DNA of 64,000 bases. Source: Sphingobacterium lactis (GTDB lineage: Bacteria > Bacteroidota > Bacteroidia > Sphingobacteriales > Sphingobacteriaceae). The DNA is taken from contig NZ_CP049246.1 of the NCBI RefSeq assembly GCF_011046555.1, positions 1,550,001 to 1,614,000 of the forward strand. The letters are read 5' to 3'. Position numbers and translations under genes: made by a program. Positions 31,567 through 41,276 of the stretch are shown piece after piece; the stretch's first letter is position 1, and each line of letters starts with the position of its first letter. Under the pieces are notes generated by a model. That model saw nothing but the letters and a program-made list of their open reading frames with translations, ran no database searches and was not told the origin of the DNA.

Positions 31567-31674
31567 TCTAAAGTCCTTTCCTACGAAATCCGCTATATAC
31601 AAGACTTTTGGAGGCTTTTTCCATTTCTAAGATCTCAATTCTTCATCACAGCACGCCAATTCAAATGGATTCCC

Positions 31675-31682
31675 TATCTTTG
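31675..31682 (+). promoter_or_regulatory. -7 box for the LacI-type regulator gene
   Basis: TATCTTTG fits TAnnTTTG and lies 28 bases before ATG 31711. No good -33 is seen at the expected distance. Confidence 0.5.
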
Positions 31683-31710
31683 GCACCAACTATATTATAA
31701 CCCTACGATT

Positions 31711-32724
31711 ATGTCACAACTAACCATCATTGATCTGGCGGCCAAGCTAGGCTTGTCGAAGTCGACGGTTTCCCGCGCTTTTCGAAACAGTAGTGATATC
31801 AATCCGGAAACAAAGGCGCGTATTTTGGCGATGGCGGAGGAACTCGGGTTTTCACCGAATACCCACGCATCAAATCTTCGCGGTAGCAAGAGCCAAACCA
31901 TTGCGATCATTATCCCTGAGTTTGGGAATAAGTTCTTTAGCTTGGCAATTAAGGGCATTGAATTGGTGACACGATCGAAGGGTTACCACACGTTGATCTA
32001 TGTAACAGATCATCAGGTGCAGAATGAGGCAACGATTGTTCGTTCTTTATCCAATGGTCGTGTAGATGGTGTGATCATGTCGGCATCAGGCGAGGGACAT
32101 GAACATAACCACATCAAGCAATTGCGAAGCAAGAATATACCAATCGTATTCTTCGACAGAAATTATGACGATATCAATACGGTCTATGTAACGGGGAACG
32201 ATGAGGAGGCAAGTTTCAAAGCGACCGAACATTTGATTGAAAACGGATGCAAACGGATAGCCTATTTGGTCATCAATAAGAATATTTCGATTGGCAAGGT
32301 GCGTATGGATGGCTATGCGAAAGCCTTGGCAAAACATGGGTTGCCCTTTGATGATCATTTGGTATTGGATACGGTCAATGAGGCGGAAGAAAATTGCAAG
32401 GATATCCGTCAGTTGCTTCGGGAATCCCGTCCGGATGGCGTAGTCGCTTCCGTTGAGCGATTGGCAATCTCAACCATGCGCGTGGCGCGTGAGGAGGGTC
32501 TTAAGATTCCTGACGATATCAAATTGATCGGGTTCTCCTGTCTGGATATTACCGACCTGGTACAACCTTCGTTGAGCGTCGTGAAACAACCTGCTTTTGA
32601 AATGGGCAAAATTGCAGCAACTTACCTGTTTGAGTCCCTTGCTAAACCGTTAAATCTTAAAGAACAGGAAACTACAATCCTCGAATCAACGCTAATTTAC
32701 CAAGATTCTAGCAAAAAAAGTTGA
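31711..32724 (+). CDS. LacI-family transcriptional regulator of the starch locus
   Basis: The 337-residue protein has an N-terminal LacI helix-turn-helix (residues about 3-50: IIDLAAKLGLSKSTVSRAFR, GFSPNTHASNLRG hinge) and a periplasmic-binding-like effector domain (IAIIIPEFGNKFFSLAIKGIE, DGVIMSASG, IVFFDRNYD, IKLIGFSCLDITDLVQPSLSVVKQPAFEMGKIA). It is immediately upstream of the GH13-SusCDE-transporter genes and so most likely controls them in response to a maltodextrin or related sugar. Bacteroides uses SusR for the comparable locus; a LacI regulator is a different solution. Confidence 0.9.
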   Translation: MSQLTIIDLAAKLGLSKSTVSRAFRNSSDINPETKARILAMAEELGFSPNTHASNLRGSKSQTIAIIIPEFGNKFFSLAIKGIELVTRSKGYHTLIYVTDHQVQNEATIVRSLSNGRVDGVIMSASGEGHEHNHIKQLRSKNIPIVFFDRNYDDINTVYVTGNDEEASFKATEHLIENGCKRIAYLVINKNISIGKVRMDGYAKALAKHGLPFDDHLVLDTVNEAEENCKDIRQLLRESRPDGVVASVERLAISTMRVAREEGLKIPDDIKLIGFSCLDITDLVQPSLSVVKQPAFEMGKIAATYLFESLAKPLNLKEQETTILESTLIYQDSSKKS

Positions 32725-32752
32725 GCAAAAGTTTGATTTTTAGCTAGGAAGC

Positions 32753-32799
32753 GGTTATCTTCGAATAGGATTCGGGAACATTCCCAAAATTCGATAACC
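32753..32799. promoter_or_regulatory. Nested dyad upstream of the starch locus
   Basis: GGTTATC (32753-32759) is repeated inverted as GATAACC (32793-32799), CGAAT (32762-32766) as ATTCG just inside, and GGGAA/TTCCC (32774-32785) forms a small central dyad. It sits 29 bases after the lacI-type stop and about 160 bases before the GH13 start. It could be an operator or an attenuator hairpin; there is no T run. Confidence 0.4.
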
Positions 32800-32961
32800 A
32801 ATAATTGCTTTTGATATAAACCTATTCATAAAAAGTATTTATTCGTAATAACTGTGGAAAACATCCGATTGGATAAGGGAAATCCAATACGTGACGCATA
32901 TTAAACCCAATTTGAACACCGACACCTGTACTGCCGCAGGGACGGTATGGAAACCTAGATA

Positions 32962-35529
32962 ATGAAAAACCGGTTGGTCCTTTTCTTTATTTGCGCTTTT
33001 CTGGCTGCGAACAGCAGCTGCAAGAAGGATATTGCAGTAGAAAATCCCCCAATTGAAGTCAGTGAATCAGATGGTTTTGTGCGCATTGATGAACATTTCC
33101 TAACCTGGGAACAAGAGATTACCCTCCGTTTTGATTTACGAAAAGGAAATGGTGAGCTCAGCAAAGCTACGGGCGATCTATACCTACATGCAGGGTTGAT
33201 TACTCCCGGTAGCTCCAATGCTTCGGATTGGAAAGCAGTTGCGACGGAATGGAACAAGAACAACCCTTCTCACAAACTGAAGAAAGAGGAGGATGGCAGC
33301 TATAGTTTCACCTTTACGCCGAAACAATTCTTTGCGAGCTATTCCGCAACAGATGCACTGTATATGGCATTTTTGGTGCGCAATGCCGATGGCACACAAG
33401 TCGCACGAAATGCAGATGGTTCCGACCTTTATCTTCCAATAAGTTTCCAGCAGAAACTGGATGTGCAGTTCAACAGGCCGGTTGTGCTTCCGACGTATGT
33501 TGCCCGTACGGAAAAGCAATCTTTTGCCTTACAGGAAGAAATTGCTTTTGAAATTCTTTCATCGCAGAAAGTGGATAAAATCTCATTATATCTAGGAAGC
33601 GAAAAGATTGCCGAGGAAAGTGGGAGCGAAGTGCTCAAGGTAAAGTATACCCCCAAAACTGCCGGAGGACAGCTATTCCGCGCGCGCGTGGAAAGCGGAG
33701 GACAGACTGCGGAAAGAACCCTGAGCGTATTTGTAATGGGTGGTACTGCCGTTGCCGAACTTCCGGAAGGTGTAAAAGCCAATGGCATAACCGTTGATCG
33801 AACAAAAAATACGATATCCTTTGCCATTACAGCTCCGAATAAGCAATCTATCTTTTTATTGGGCGATTTCAATGGGTTCAAAGCCGATGCTGCCTATAGC
33901 ATGAGCAGAACACCGGACGGAAAGACCTTCTGGGTTACCCTGCCGAATTTGGATTTCAACCGAAATTATACCTACCAATTTCTGGTGGATGGACAGGTAA
34001 AAATCGCCGATCCCTACAGTGAATTGGTGCTGGACCCAGCGCATGATGCAACAATTCCCAATATTCCTGCGTATCCTGCAGGCGCAAGCGGACATGTTTC
34101 TGTCCTTAACTTGACGCAATCCGCTTATCAATGGACGAATACGGCCTTTACCAATCCGCATCCTCAAGATCTGGTAATCTATGAAACCTTGGTACGCGAT
34201 TTTATCCAAAGCCATGATTATAAGACTCTGACCGACTCTATCGGTTACTTTAAACGATTGGGCGTAAATGCGGTGCAACTGATGCCTGTGCAGGAATCGG
34301 AAGGAAATTCCACATGGGGTTATAATCCATCCTACCACATGGCACTGGACAAGTATTACGGGACGAAACAAGAATTGAAAACCTTTATCGATAAATGCCA
34401 TAGTGAGGGCATCGCTGTTATTTTGGATGTGGTCTTAAACCATGCCTTTGGACAGTCGCCTTTGGTGCAGTTGTATATGGAGAATGGTACAGCAGCAGCG
34501 AATAACCCGTGGTTGAATGCGGTTGCCATGCACCCCTTTAATGTGGGAATGGACTTTAACCATGAAAGTCCATATACACAAGTGTTCGTGAAGGATGTAC
34601 TGGCGTACTGGATTAATGAGTATAAAGTGGACGGTTTCCGATTTGACCTTTCCAAGGGATTTACGCAGAAGAACTCCGGTACTTCTGACAATGCCGTGGG
34701 AGCTTGGTCAGCATACGATGCGAGCAGAGTGGCCATCTGGAAGAAGTACAACCAATACCTGAAGTCGCTGGATAGTGATTTCTACGTTATTTTAGAGCAT
34801 TTTGCTGAAGACCGGGAGGAACAGGAATTGGCAAATGAAGGCCTGTTGCTGTGGAATAACCTAAACCACGCCTTCAATGAGGCGACGATGGGATATGCAT
34901 CGGATTTCACCAGGCTCTTTGCCAGTAACCGTGGCTTCGGTAATGCCAACCTGATCAGCTATATGGAATCGCACGATGAAGAACGCATTATGTTCAAGAA
35001 CTTGCAGTATGGCAATGGCAATGGGGCATATTCAGCTAAAGCGCTGAAAACTGCACTGGAAAGGACCAAAATGGCGGCTAGCTTTCTTTTGGCTGCACCT
35101 GGGCCAAAGATGATCTGGCAATTTGGGGAGTTGGGTTATGATATCTCCATCGATTACAATGGGCGGACCGGAGAAAAACCGATCCACTGGGAATACCTAA
35201 AGGATACGGACAGAGGGAACCTATATCGCCATTTTGCGCAGTTGATCAGGATGAAAAAAGCCAATCAGATCTTCCGAAATGGCAAATTGCTGTCTTCATC
35301 TTTGCAGGGAAGTGTAAAATACTACGTGTTGGAAGAGGGTAGTCAACAGGTGCTGTTGATAGGAAATTTCGACGTTAAGGCACACGACTTCCAGATCCCA
35401 TCTGCTGTGCAGGGAACGTGGCGGGATAACCTCACCAAAGATACGCGGGTCTTAACTCCAAATTCCACCTTGGCATTAGCGCCGGGAGCCTATTATTTTC
35501 TGAGTAAAACCTTACTAAACATAAACTAA
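32962..35529 (+). CDS. Surface GH13 alpha-amylase-type lipoprotein
   Basis: The 855-residue protein has a lipoprotein signal (CAFLAANSSCKK), one or two N-terminal beta-sandwich modules (about 35-265), a CBM48-like module (about 270-365, IFLLGDFNGFK, YTYQFLVDG) and a GH13 barrel (about 385-760). The catalytic set is complete: Asp562 in VDGFRFDLSKG, Glu612 in ILEHFAED and Asp672 in MESHDEER; LDVVLNHAFG is conserved region I. It should cut alpha-1,4 glucans at the cell surface or in the periplasm. It precedes susC by 14 bases, probably in one operon. Subfamily (pullulanase-like versus amylase) is uncertain; CBM48 hints at debranching or maltogenic specificity. Confidence 0.9.
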   Translation: MKNRLVLFFICAFLAANSSCKKDIAVENPPIEVSESDGFVRIDEHFLTWEQEITLRFDLRKGNGELSKATGDLYLHAGLITPGSSNASDWKAVATEWNKNNPSHKLKKEEDGSYSFTFTPKQFFASYSATDALYMAFLVRNADGTQVARNADGSDLYLPISFQQKLDVQFNRPVVLPTYVARTEKQSFALQEEIAFEILSSQKVDKISLYLGSEKIAEESGSEVLKVKYTPKTAGGQLFRARVESGGQTAERTLSVFVMGGTAVAELPEGVKANGITVDRTKNTISFAITAPNKQSIFLLGDFNGFKADAAYSMSRTPDGKTFWVTLPNLDFNRNYTYQFLVDGQVKIADPYSELVLDPAHDATIPNIPAYPAGASGHVSVLNLTQSAYQWTNTAFTNPHPQDLVIYETLVRDFIQSHDYKTLTDSIGYFKRLGVNAVQLMPVQESEGNSTWGYNPSYHMALDKYYGTKQELKTFIDKCHSEGIAVILDVVLNHAFGQSPLVQLYMENGTAAANNPWLNAVAMHPFNVGMDFNHESPYTQVFVKDVLAYWINEYKVDGFRFDLSKGFTQKNSGTSDNAVGAWSAYDASRVAIWKKYNQYLKSLDSDFYVILEHFAEDREEQELANEGLLLWNNLNHAFNEATMGYASDFTRLFASNRGFGNANLISYMESHDEERIMFKNLQYGNGNGAYSAKALKTALERTKMAASFLLAAPGPKMIWQFGELGYDISIDYNGRTGEKPIHWEYLKDTDRGNLYRHFAQLIRMKKANQIFRNGKLLSSSLQGSVKYYVLEEGSQQVLLIGNFDVKAHDFQIPSAVQGTWRDNLTKDTRVLTPNSTLALAPGAYYFLSKTLLNIN

Positions 35530-35543
35530 TTAAATTAATTGTA

Positions 35544-38531
35544 ATGATGAGCAAATTTACTTTTCGAGTTGTATGGAGCATCGGTTTTCTGATGGTTCTG
35601 TGCATGACAACATTTGCCCAAACAGCGAGTCTCTCAGGCCGAATCACCGACCAGAATGGTCAGCCAGTATTGGGAGCGACTGTGCAGGTAAAAGGATTGC
35701 AGGTTGCCACCGCTTCCGGCGCGGACGGGAATTATTCCCTTTCCAATGTGCCGGTAGGAAATCAGGTGATCTCCGTCAATGCCATGGGATATGGTTTGGA
35801 TGAGCAATCCATTGTGATCAATGCTGGAGAAAATAGCCTTAACTTCAGCTTGATTGAAACTTCGAGCGATTTGGATGAAATCGTGGTAATCGGTTACGGT
35901 ATTGCAAAGAAAAAGCAGATTGCCGGTTCGGTTGCATCTGTTGGCCCCAAAGAATTTAACAAAGGTGTCGTAAGTTCGCCTGACCAGTTATTGACCGGTA
36001 AAGTGGCGGGTTTGACGATCAACCGGTCCAGTGGTGACCCAACTGCAGGTTCAACAGTGCAGTTGCGTGGTCCTTCGTCCCTGACGGCTAGTTCGTCACC
36101 TTTGTATGTTATCGATGGTATTGTCGGCGCAAGCATTGATCTGGTTGCACCTGATGATATCGTTTCCATGGACATCATGAAAGATGCTTCCTCCACAGCT
36201 ATCTACGGTTCACGTGCTGCCAACGGGGTTATTTTCGTAACCACCAAGCGAGGCAAAGCGGGTAAGCCAGTATTGGCCTACAGTGGATATGCAGCATCGG
36301 AATCCATTTCGAACCGCGTGAATGTCCTGAGTGCAGACGAGCACAAACAGTTTGTTGAAGAACATGGACTGACCGTTTCCCCTGTGGAAACAGGCCACAA
36401 TACAGATTGGCAGGATGAAATTACACGTAGTGGTATTTCCCACAACCATAACCTTTCCCTAACGGGAGGTTCCGAAGGAACACGTTATAACGCTTCCATT
36501 AACTATTTCAATAATCAAGGTATTGTGAAGCGCAGCAACCAAGAGCGCATCGTAGCCCGTTTAGGGGTTGATCAAAATGCTTTTGATGACCGTTTGAAAC
36601 TTTCTCTGAACGTAGCGAACAGCTTGAAAAAAGGTAGCCACGTAGATTATGGTATCTTCAATGGTGCAGCGCGTTTCGTACCGACTTCACCGGTTATGTT
36701 GGAAGATGAACAATATGCGCCATATGGCGGATATTTCCAGGTTCCGGGTCGTACGAGTTACTTGAACCCTGTGGCGATGTTGAACCAACGTGATGAAAAC
36801 CGTGAAAACAACACCCTATTGGCAAGCTTAAAGGCCGATCTAACCCTGACAAAAGGCCTGACTTGGTCCAATGTCGTTTCCTACCAACGCAATCAGTACG
36901 ATAAAGTGTACTACATGCACCGCACGGATTTCGACTCCAAAGCATTGGGCGTTGGATATGCAGAACGTGATAACTACAAGAATATCGATCAGATCTTTGA
37001 AAGTTACCTGAACTATAACCTGACCAAGGACGTCCATAACATCGAAGCGATGGCAGGTTATTCCTACCAAAAGACCAAGAACAATGACGGTCTGCACGCT
37101 CGCTCAACGGGATTCCTTTCGGATGACCTGGGTGGCAACAACCTCAACTTAGGTACATTGCCGACGGGTTACAACCCTTATGCAGATACCCCTTATATCT
37201 TGGAATCCCTATTGATCTCCTATTTCGGACGTGTAGGGTATACCTTTGACGATAAATACATCTTAAGTGCATCCCTGCGTCGTGATGGTTCGTCCAAATT
37301 CGGTAGCAATAACCGTTGGGCAACTTTCGGGTCTGTTTCCGCAGCATGGCGTATCTCCGAAGAGGAATTCATGAAAGATCAAGAATTGTTCTCGGATTTG
37401 AAACTGAAGGCAGGATACGGTACTTCGGGTAACCAGAATATCGACCCATACCGCCAGATCCTAATCTTTGGACCGCGTGACGGACAGTTCCTATACAACG
37501 GCGAATGGGTAAATGCATACGGTGTAAACCAGAATGAAAATCCTGATTTGAAATGGGAAACAACATCCATGTTGAACGTGGGAATCGATTTTGAAATGTG
37601 GAAAGGTCGCTTTGGTGGTAGCATCGAATACTACCAAAAGGAAACAAAAGATCTATTGTATGAATATGACGTTCCTTCTCCTCCCTACCAATTCAACAGA
37701 TTATTGGCGAATGGTGCGAGCATGACCAATAAAGGGGTGGAAATCTCCTTGAACGCTGTGGTCTATAGAAATGAAAACTTCTCTTACAATACCTCGGCAA
37801 ACTTTGCACGCAACATCAATGAGGTCGGTAGTTTGGAATCCAACATCGAGAACATCGGTGTATCGCAGCGCTACGAAGGTGGCATCGGCTTGGAAGGATG
37901 GACCGGACAGACTGCGTCGATCGTATTGCCAGGGCAACCTATCGGGACGTTCTTTGTCGCGAACTACATCGGATATGATCAGGCAACGCAAAAGACCAAA
38001 TACTTAACGCCAGCGGGTGAAGTCGTGACACAAGATCAGATCTCCGCTCCGGATGATTACATGATCATGGGCCACGCCCTACCGAAGTTTACCTATGGTT
38101 GGAACAACTCTTTCCAATATAAGAGTTGGGATTTCAACTTCTTCCTACGTGGGGTATATGGTAACCAGATCTTCAATGCTACGCGTGCCGATCTATCCAG
38201 ATTGCAGCAGGCAAACGTAACGAACATCTCCAAGGATGCCGTTGAGGAAGGGATATTCGAAACACCATTGATCGCTTCAAGCAGATTCCTGGAAGACGGA
38301 TCCTTCTTGCGTTTGGATAATGCGACCCTTGGTTATACCTTCAAGACGGATAAGATCAAGTACCTGAACAATGCACGCGTGTATGTTTCAGGACAGAATC
38401 TATTCACGATCACGAACTATACGGGAGTTGATCCAGAGGTTAGTCTGTCGGGTCTAGCGCCAGGTATTGACAATAGAAATTATTATCCGAAAACAAGATC
38501 CTTCTTGCTAGGTGTTAATCTTACTTTTTAA
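35544..38531 (+). CDS. susC: SusC-type TonB-dependent glycan transporter
   Basis: The 995-residue protein has a signal peptide ending TTFAQ, a carboxypeptidase-regulatory-like domain (about 28-112, LSGRITDQNGQPVLGATVQVKG), a TonB-box region DEIVVIGYG, a plug domain (LLTGKVAGLTINRSSGDP, YVIDGIVG, DASSTAIYGSRAANGVIFVTTKRG) and a long beta barrel ending FLLGVNLTF. It imports oligosaccharides captured by its SusD partner across the outer membrane. Length and order are standard for the family. The surrounding GH13 and SusE genes point to starch or maltodextrin. Confidence 0.95.
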   Translation: MMSKFTFRVVWSIGFLMVLCMTTFAQTASLSGRITDQNGQPVLGATVQVKGLQVATASGADGNYSLSNVPVGNQVISVNAMGYGLDEQSIVINAGENSLNFSLIETSSDLDEIVVIGYGIAKKKQIAGSVASVGPKEFNKGVVSSPDQLLTGKVAGLTINRSSGDPTAGSTVQLRGPSSLTASSSPLYVIDGIVGASIDLVAPDDIVSMDIMKDASSTAIYGSRAANGVIFVTTKRGKAGKPVLAYSGYAASESISNRVNVLSADEHKQFVEEHGLTVSPVETGHNTDWQDEITRSGISHNHNLSLTGGSEGTRYNASINYFNNQGIVKRSNQERIVARLGVDQNAFDDRLKLSLNVANSLKKGSHVDYGIFNGAARFVPTSPVMLEDEQYAPYGGYFQVPGRTSYLNPVAMLNQRDENRENNTLLASLKADLTLTKGLTWSNVVSYQRNQYDKVYYMHRTDFDSKALGVGYAERDNYKNIDQIFESYLNYNLTKDVHNIEAMAGYSYQKTKNNDGLHARSTGFLSDDLGGNNLNLGTLPTGYNPYADTPYILESLLISYFGRVGYTFDDKYILSASLRRDGSSKFGSNNRWATFGSVSAAWRISEEEFMKDQELFSDLKLKAGYGTSGNQNIDPYRQILIFGPRDGQFLYNGEWVNAYGVNQNENPDLKWETTSMLNVGIDFEMWKGRFGGSIEYYQKETKDLLYEYDVPSPPYQFNRLLANGASMTNKGVEISLNAVVYRNENFSYNTSANFARNINEVGSLESNIENIGVSQRYEGGIGLEGWTGQTASIVLPGQPIGTFFVANYIGYDQATQKTKYLTPAGEVVTQDQISAPDDYMIMGHALPKFTYGWNNSFQYKSWDFNFFLRGVYGNQIFNATRADLSRLQQANVTNISKDAVEEGIFETPLIASSRFLEDGSFLRLDNATLGYTFKTDKIKYLNNARVYVSGQNLFTITNYTGVDPEVSLSGLAPGIDNRNYYPKTRSFLLGVNLTF

Positions 38532-38541
38532 TCTGTGAGCC

Positions 38542-40104
38542 ATGAAAAAGAATTTCAATAAAATCTATATACTCTTAGCCTTGGGGCTAACCCTGGCGGG
38601 GCAGTCTTGTACGAAGTTTGACGACAAGATGTACTCAGCCTATACGGAAGAGACGTTTCCCAAGACACCGGAACAATTTGTTGCGGTTACAGGTCCGGTA
38701 TACACATCGGCACGTGGTTTCTTCGATAATTATTTCAGTCTGCAGACGGGTGGTGCGGATGAGGTAGTCGTACCTACGCGCGGTGGTGACTGGTTTGATG
38801 GTGGTAAGTGGCGTGATATGCACTTCCATACCTGGTCGGCGAACCATGAGGTCGTTGCCGGTACATGGGATTGGGGATTCAATGCCATCGGTACCTGTAA
38901 CCGTGTGCTGAGCATCTTGGAAAAGGCGCCAGAAAATGACACAAAAGCACAGACCATCGCTGAAATCAAAACCATGCGTGCATGGTACTATTCCCTATTG
39001 TTGGATACGTATGGAAATATTCCATTGGTAACCACCTTCGATACGGGTACGGAATTGCCGAAAACGGCTCCACGTGCACAGGTGTATGAATATGTGGTGA
39101 AAGAATTGGAAGAGAACCTGGCCGCATTGAGCGAAGATAAATCGACAGCAACCTATGGTCGTCCGACAAAATGGTTTGCCCATGCGCTGTTGGCAAAGAT
39201 TTACCTGAATGCCCAAGTGTATGCCAATACGCCGCAATGGAATAAGGTAGTTGAGCATACCAATGCCGTGATCGCTTCGAATAAATATGCGCTGGATGCG
39301 AACTTCCTAAACCAGTTTCGCCCGGAGAACGGCGCGGGAGATATTGAACCGATCTTCTCTATTCCTTATGACGCCAATCGTGCGACCGGTAATACCTTAT
39401 TCAACCGTGTATTGCATTACTCACACCGGATAACTTATGAACTCAGTGTGAACCCTTGGAATGGATGGAGTACACAGCCTGCGTATTTCGATCTGTTCGA
39501 AGATGATGACCTTCGCAAGGAGCAGTGGTTGTACGGTCAGCAATATGACAATGCCGGCAATCCATTGAAGTATAACAACATTGATGTAGTTATTGACCCA
39601 TACGGTTACAACCTGTTGCCGGGTTCTGACTTTGATATCGGTGGTGCCGATGATGGTGGTCGTTTGGCGGGAGCGCGATGCGTGAAATATTTTCCGGACA
39701 AGAACCAGCTGAACAATCAGGCTGGAAACGATGTGGTTGTCATGCGCCTTGCTGATGTGCTGTTGATGAAAGCGGAAGCTATTCTTCGCGGTGCGACCAA
39801 CGGAACGCGCGCTGAAGCGCTGACTGCGGCCAATATGGTGCGCGGAAGAGCATTCCCTACGGCTCCGAACCGTTTGTTTACGGCTGCTAACCTGACGTTG
39901 GATGCCATTTACAAAGAGCGTGCGCTGGAATTTACCTTTGAGGTGACACGTCGTACGGATATGATCCGTTTCGGCAAGTGGGAAGATGCACAGTTGTTCA
40001 AGGCTGCGAATGCTGGTGAGACCTATAAACGTCTATTCCCGATTCCTGCCAAAGCACGTGCAAACAACAGCAATTTGGATCAAAATCCTGGTTACCCTAA
40101 TTAA
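38542..40104 (+). CDS. susD: SusD-type glycan-binding lipoprotein
   Basis: The 520-residue protein has a lipoprotein signal (LALGLTLAGQSCTKF) and SusD/RagB architecture with TPR-like helices: IGTCNRVLSILEKAP, IKTMRAWYYSLLLDTYGNIPLVT, KWFAHALLAKIYLNA and the C-terminal VVMRLADVLLMKAEAILR and DAIYKERALEFTFEVTRRTDMIRFGKW. It caps the SusC barrel and binds glycan. It lies 10 bases after susC and overlaps the SusE-like start by three bases. Confidence 0.95.
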   Translation: MKKNFNKIYILLALGLTLAGQSCTKFDDKMYSAYTEETFPKTPEQFVAVTGPVYTSARGFFDNYFSLQTGGADEVVVPTRGGDWFDGGKWRDMHFHTWSANHEVVAGTWDWGFNAIGTCNRVLSILEKAPENDTKAQTIAEIKTMRAWYYSLLLDTYGNIPLVTTFDTGTELPKTAPRAQVYEYVVKELEENLAALSEDKSTATYGRPTKWFAHALLAKIYLNAQVYANTPQWNKVVEHTNAVIASNKYALDANFLNQFRPENGAGDIEPIFSIPYDANRATGNTLFNRVLHYSHRITYELSVNPWNGWSTQPAYFDLFEDDDLRKEQWLYGQQYDNAGNPLKYNNIDVVIDPYGYNLLPGSDFDIGGADDGGRLAGARCVKYFPDKNQLNNQAGNDVVVMRLADVLLMKAEAILRGATNGTRAEALTAANMVRGRAFPTAPNRLFTAANLTLDAIYKERALEFTFEVTRRTDMIRFGKWEDAQLFKAANAGETYKRLFPIPAKARANNSNLDQNPGYPN

Positions 40105-41093
40105 TGAAGACAATTATGAAATTAAAATTTAAACATATCATGCTCCTGATGCTATCTGTAGGCATCCTTGGTTTTCAGGCCTGCAAGAAGGTGGAGCATG
40201 GCATCGATGATCAAATCGTTTCGATCAACGAAGGAACGGCAAGCTCCGTTCAGGTTGGTAAACCACTATCGGTGGGTTTCCTAAGCAACAATGTCACCAA
40301 CTTTACCTTCAGTATTGTGAAGGCAGAAGGTGGCGATGCTTTATTTACTCAAGAGATGACCTTTCCCGGTGACTCAACAATCATCGAACGCGAGTTCGAT
40401 CTGCAGTCGGATGCATCGTGGGTAGGGGAGGCGCTATTGAAAATCACCTACCAAGCCGGTGGACAGACCGTGGAAAAAACAAAACCGATCACATTCTTGG
40501 AAAGTAACCCCGTGATGTACATTGTGGGCGGATCTATCGGTGCAGGTTGGGAACCGACCTTGGCTGTGCCTATGCAGCTATACGATGCAGAGAGCAAGGT
40601 GAAATTCCAAACGTTCCAGTACATTACTGTCGATGGCAGTGGTTTCAAATTCCTGCCAACGAACATTAATTGGGAAGATGGTTATGGCAAGGGTGCAACG
40701 GCAGGAAGTCTATTGCAGAGCAATGATGCGGGCAATGTGGAAGTGGCAGCGGATGGATTCTACCGTGTTCGGATGGATGCCGAGAAATTAACCTATGAGC
40801 TTCTGAAGACAACTTGGGGTATCATTGGAAGTGCTACCGCAGGAGACTGGAATACCGATACACCAATGACTTTTGCCGGTGGTAAAGGAACCTACACCTG
40901 GAAGATTACAACAGCGTTGATTCCTGGGGAACTTAAATTCCGGGCGAACAACGATTGGGGAATCAACTTCGGTGGAACCCTGGATAACCTGGTACATGAT
41001 GGTCCAAACCTTAAAATCGATGCCGCAGGAACCTATGATATCGAATTAAATCTCTTGCCTACAGGATATACGGCAAAAATCACAAAAAAATAG
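40104..41093 (+). CDS. SusE/SusF-like starch-binding lipoprotein
   Basis: The 329-residue protein has a lipoprotein signal (VGILGFQACKK), an N-terminal SusE-type domain (about 40-130) and two starch-binding-like modules: MYIVGGSIGAGWEPTLAVPM with FKFLPTNINWEDGYG, and WGIIGSATAGDWNTDTPMTF with LKFRANNDWGINFGG. The paired aromatic-rich GDW and NNDWGINFG motifs are typical of SusE/SusF carbohydrate-binding modules. Start at ATG 40104 overlaps the susD stop (TAATG); ATG 40116 is an alternative. It should help hold starch at the surface. Confidence 0.88.
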   Translation: MKTIMKLKFKHIMLLMLSVGILGFQACKKVEHGIDDQIVSINEGTASSVQVGKPLSVGFLSNNVTNFTFSIVKAEGGDALFTQEMTFPGDSTIIEREFDLQSDASWVGEALLKITYQAGGQTVEKTKPITFLESNPVMYIVGGSIGAGWEPTLAVPMQLYDAESKVKFQTFQYITVDGSGFKFLPTNINWEDGYGKGATAGSLLQSNDAGNVEVAADGFYRVRMDAEKLTYELLKTTWGIIGSATAGDWNTDTPMTFAGGKGTYTWKITTALIPGELKFRANNDWGINFGGTLDNLVHDGPNLKIDAAGTYDIELNLLPTGYTAKITKK

Positions 41094-41144
41094 GCTTGAT
41101 AGCGCCGTAATGATGAAGCGGGAGAATTGCATATAGTTTATGTT

Positions 41145-41172
41145 AGGCGGTCTGAAAAGACCGCCTTTTTTA
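41145..41172 (+). terminator. Terminator after the SusE-like gene
   Basis: AGGCGGTCT (41145-41153), GAAA loop, AGACCGCCT (41158-41166), then T6. It separates the sus genes from the transporter, which has its own promoter. Confidence 0.9.
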
Positions 41173-41200
41173 ATCTTTACATTCTCTTACACCCCCACTG

Positions 41201-41253
41201 TCTCACATCTCAAATCTCAATCTCAAATCTCTCAACTCACATCTCACATCTCA
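41201..41253. repeat. Heptad array, minus orientation
   Basis: Read on the minus strand: TGAGATG, TGAGATG, a TGAGTTGAGAGATT irregular pair, TGAGAT, TGAGATT, TGAGATG, TGAGACA. It lies between the SusE-like terminator and the transporter promoter box. Confidence 0.75.
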
Positions 41254-41264
41254 TTGCTAACTAC

Positions 41265-41272
41265 TATCTTTG
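41265..41272 (+). promoter_or_regulatory. -7 box directly before the transporter start
   Basis: TATCTTTG ends only 4 bases before ATG 41277, so the transcript would start at or just after that ATG (leaderless) or use ATG 41283. Confidence 0.55.
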
Positions 41273-41276
41273 CTCC

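Noticed and set aside
41127-41276. Longer N-terminus for the sugar transporter
   Set aside because: The extension translates the terminator and heptad repeats (Ser/His/Ile-rich) and lies upstream of the -7 box at 41265.
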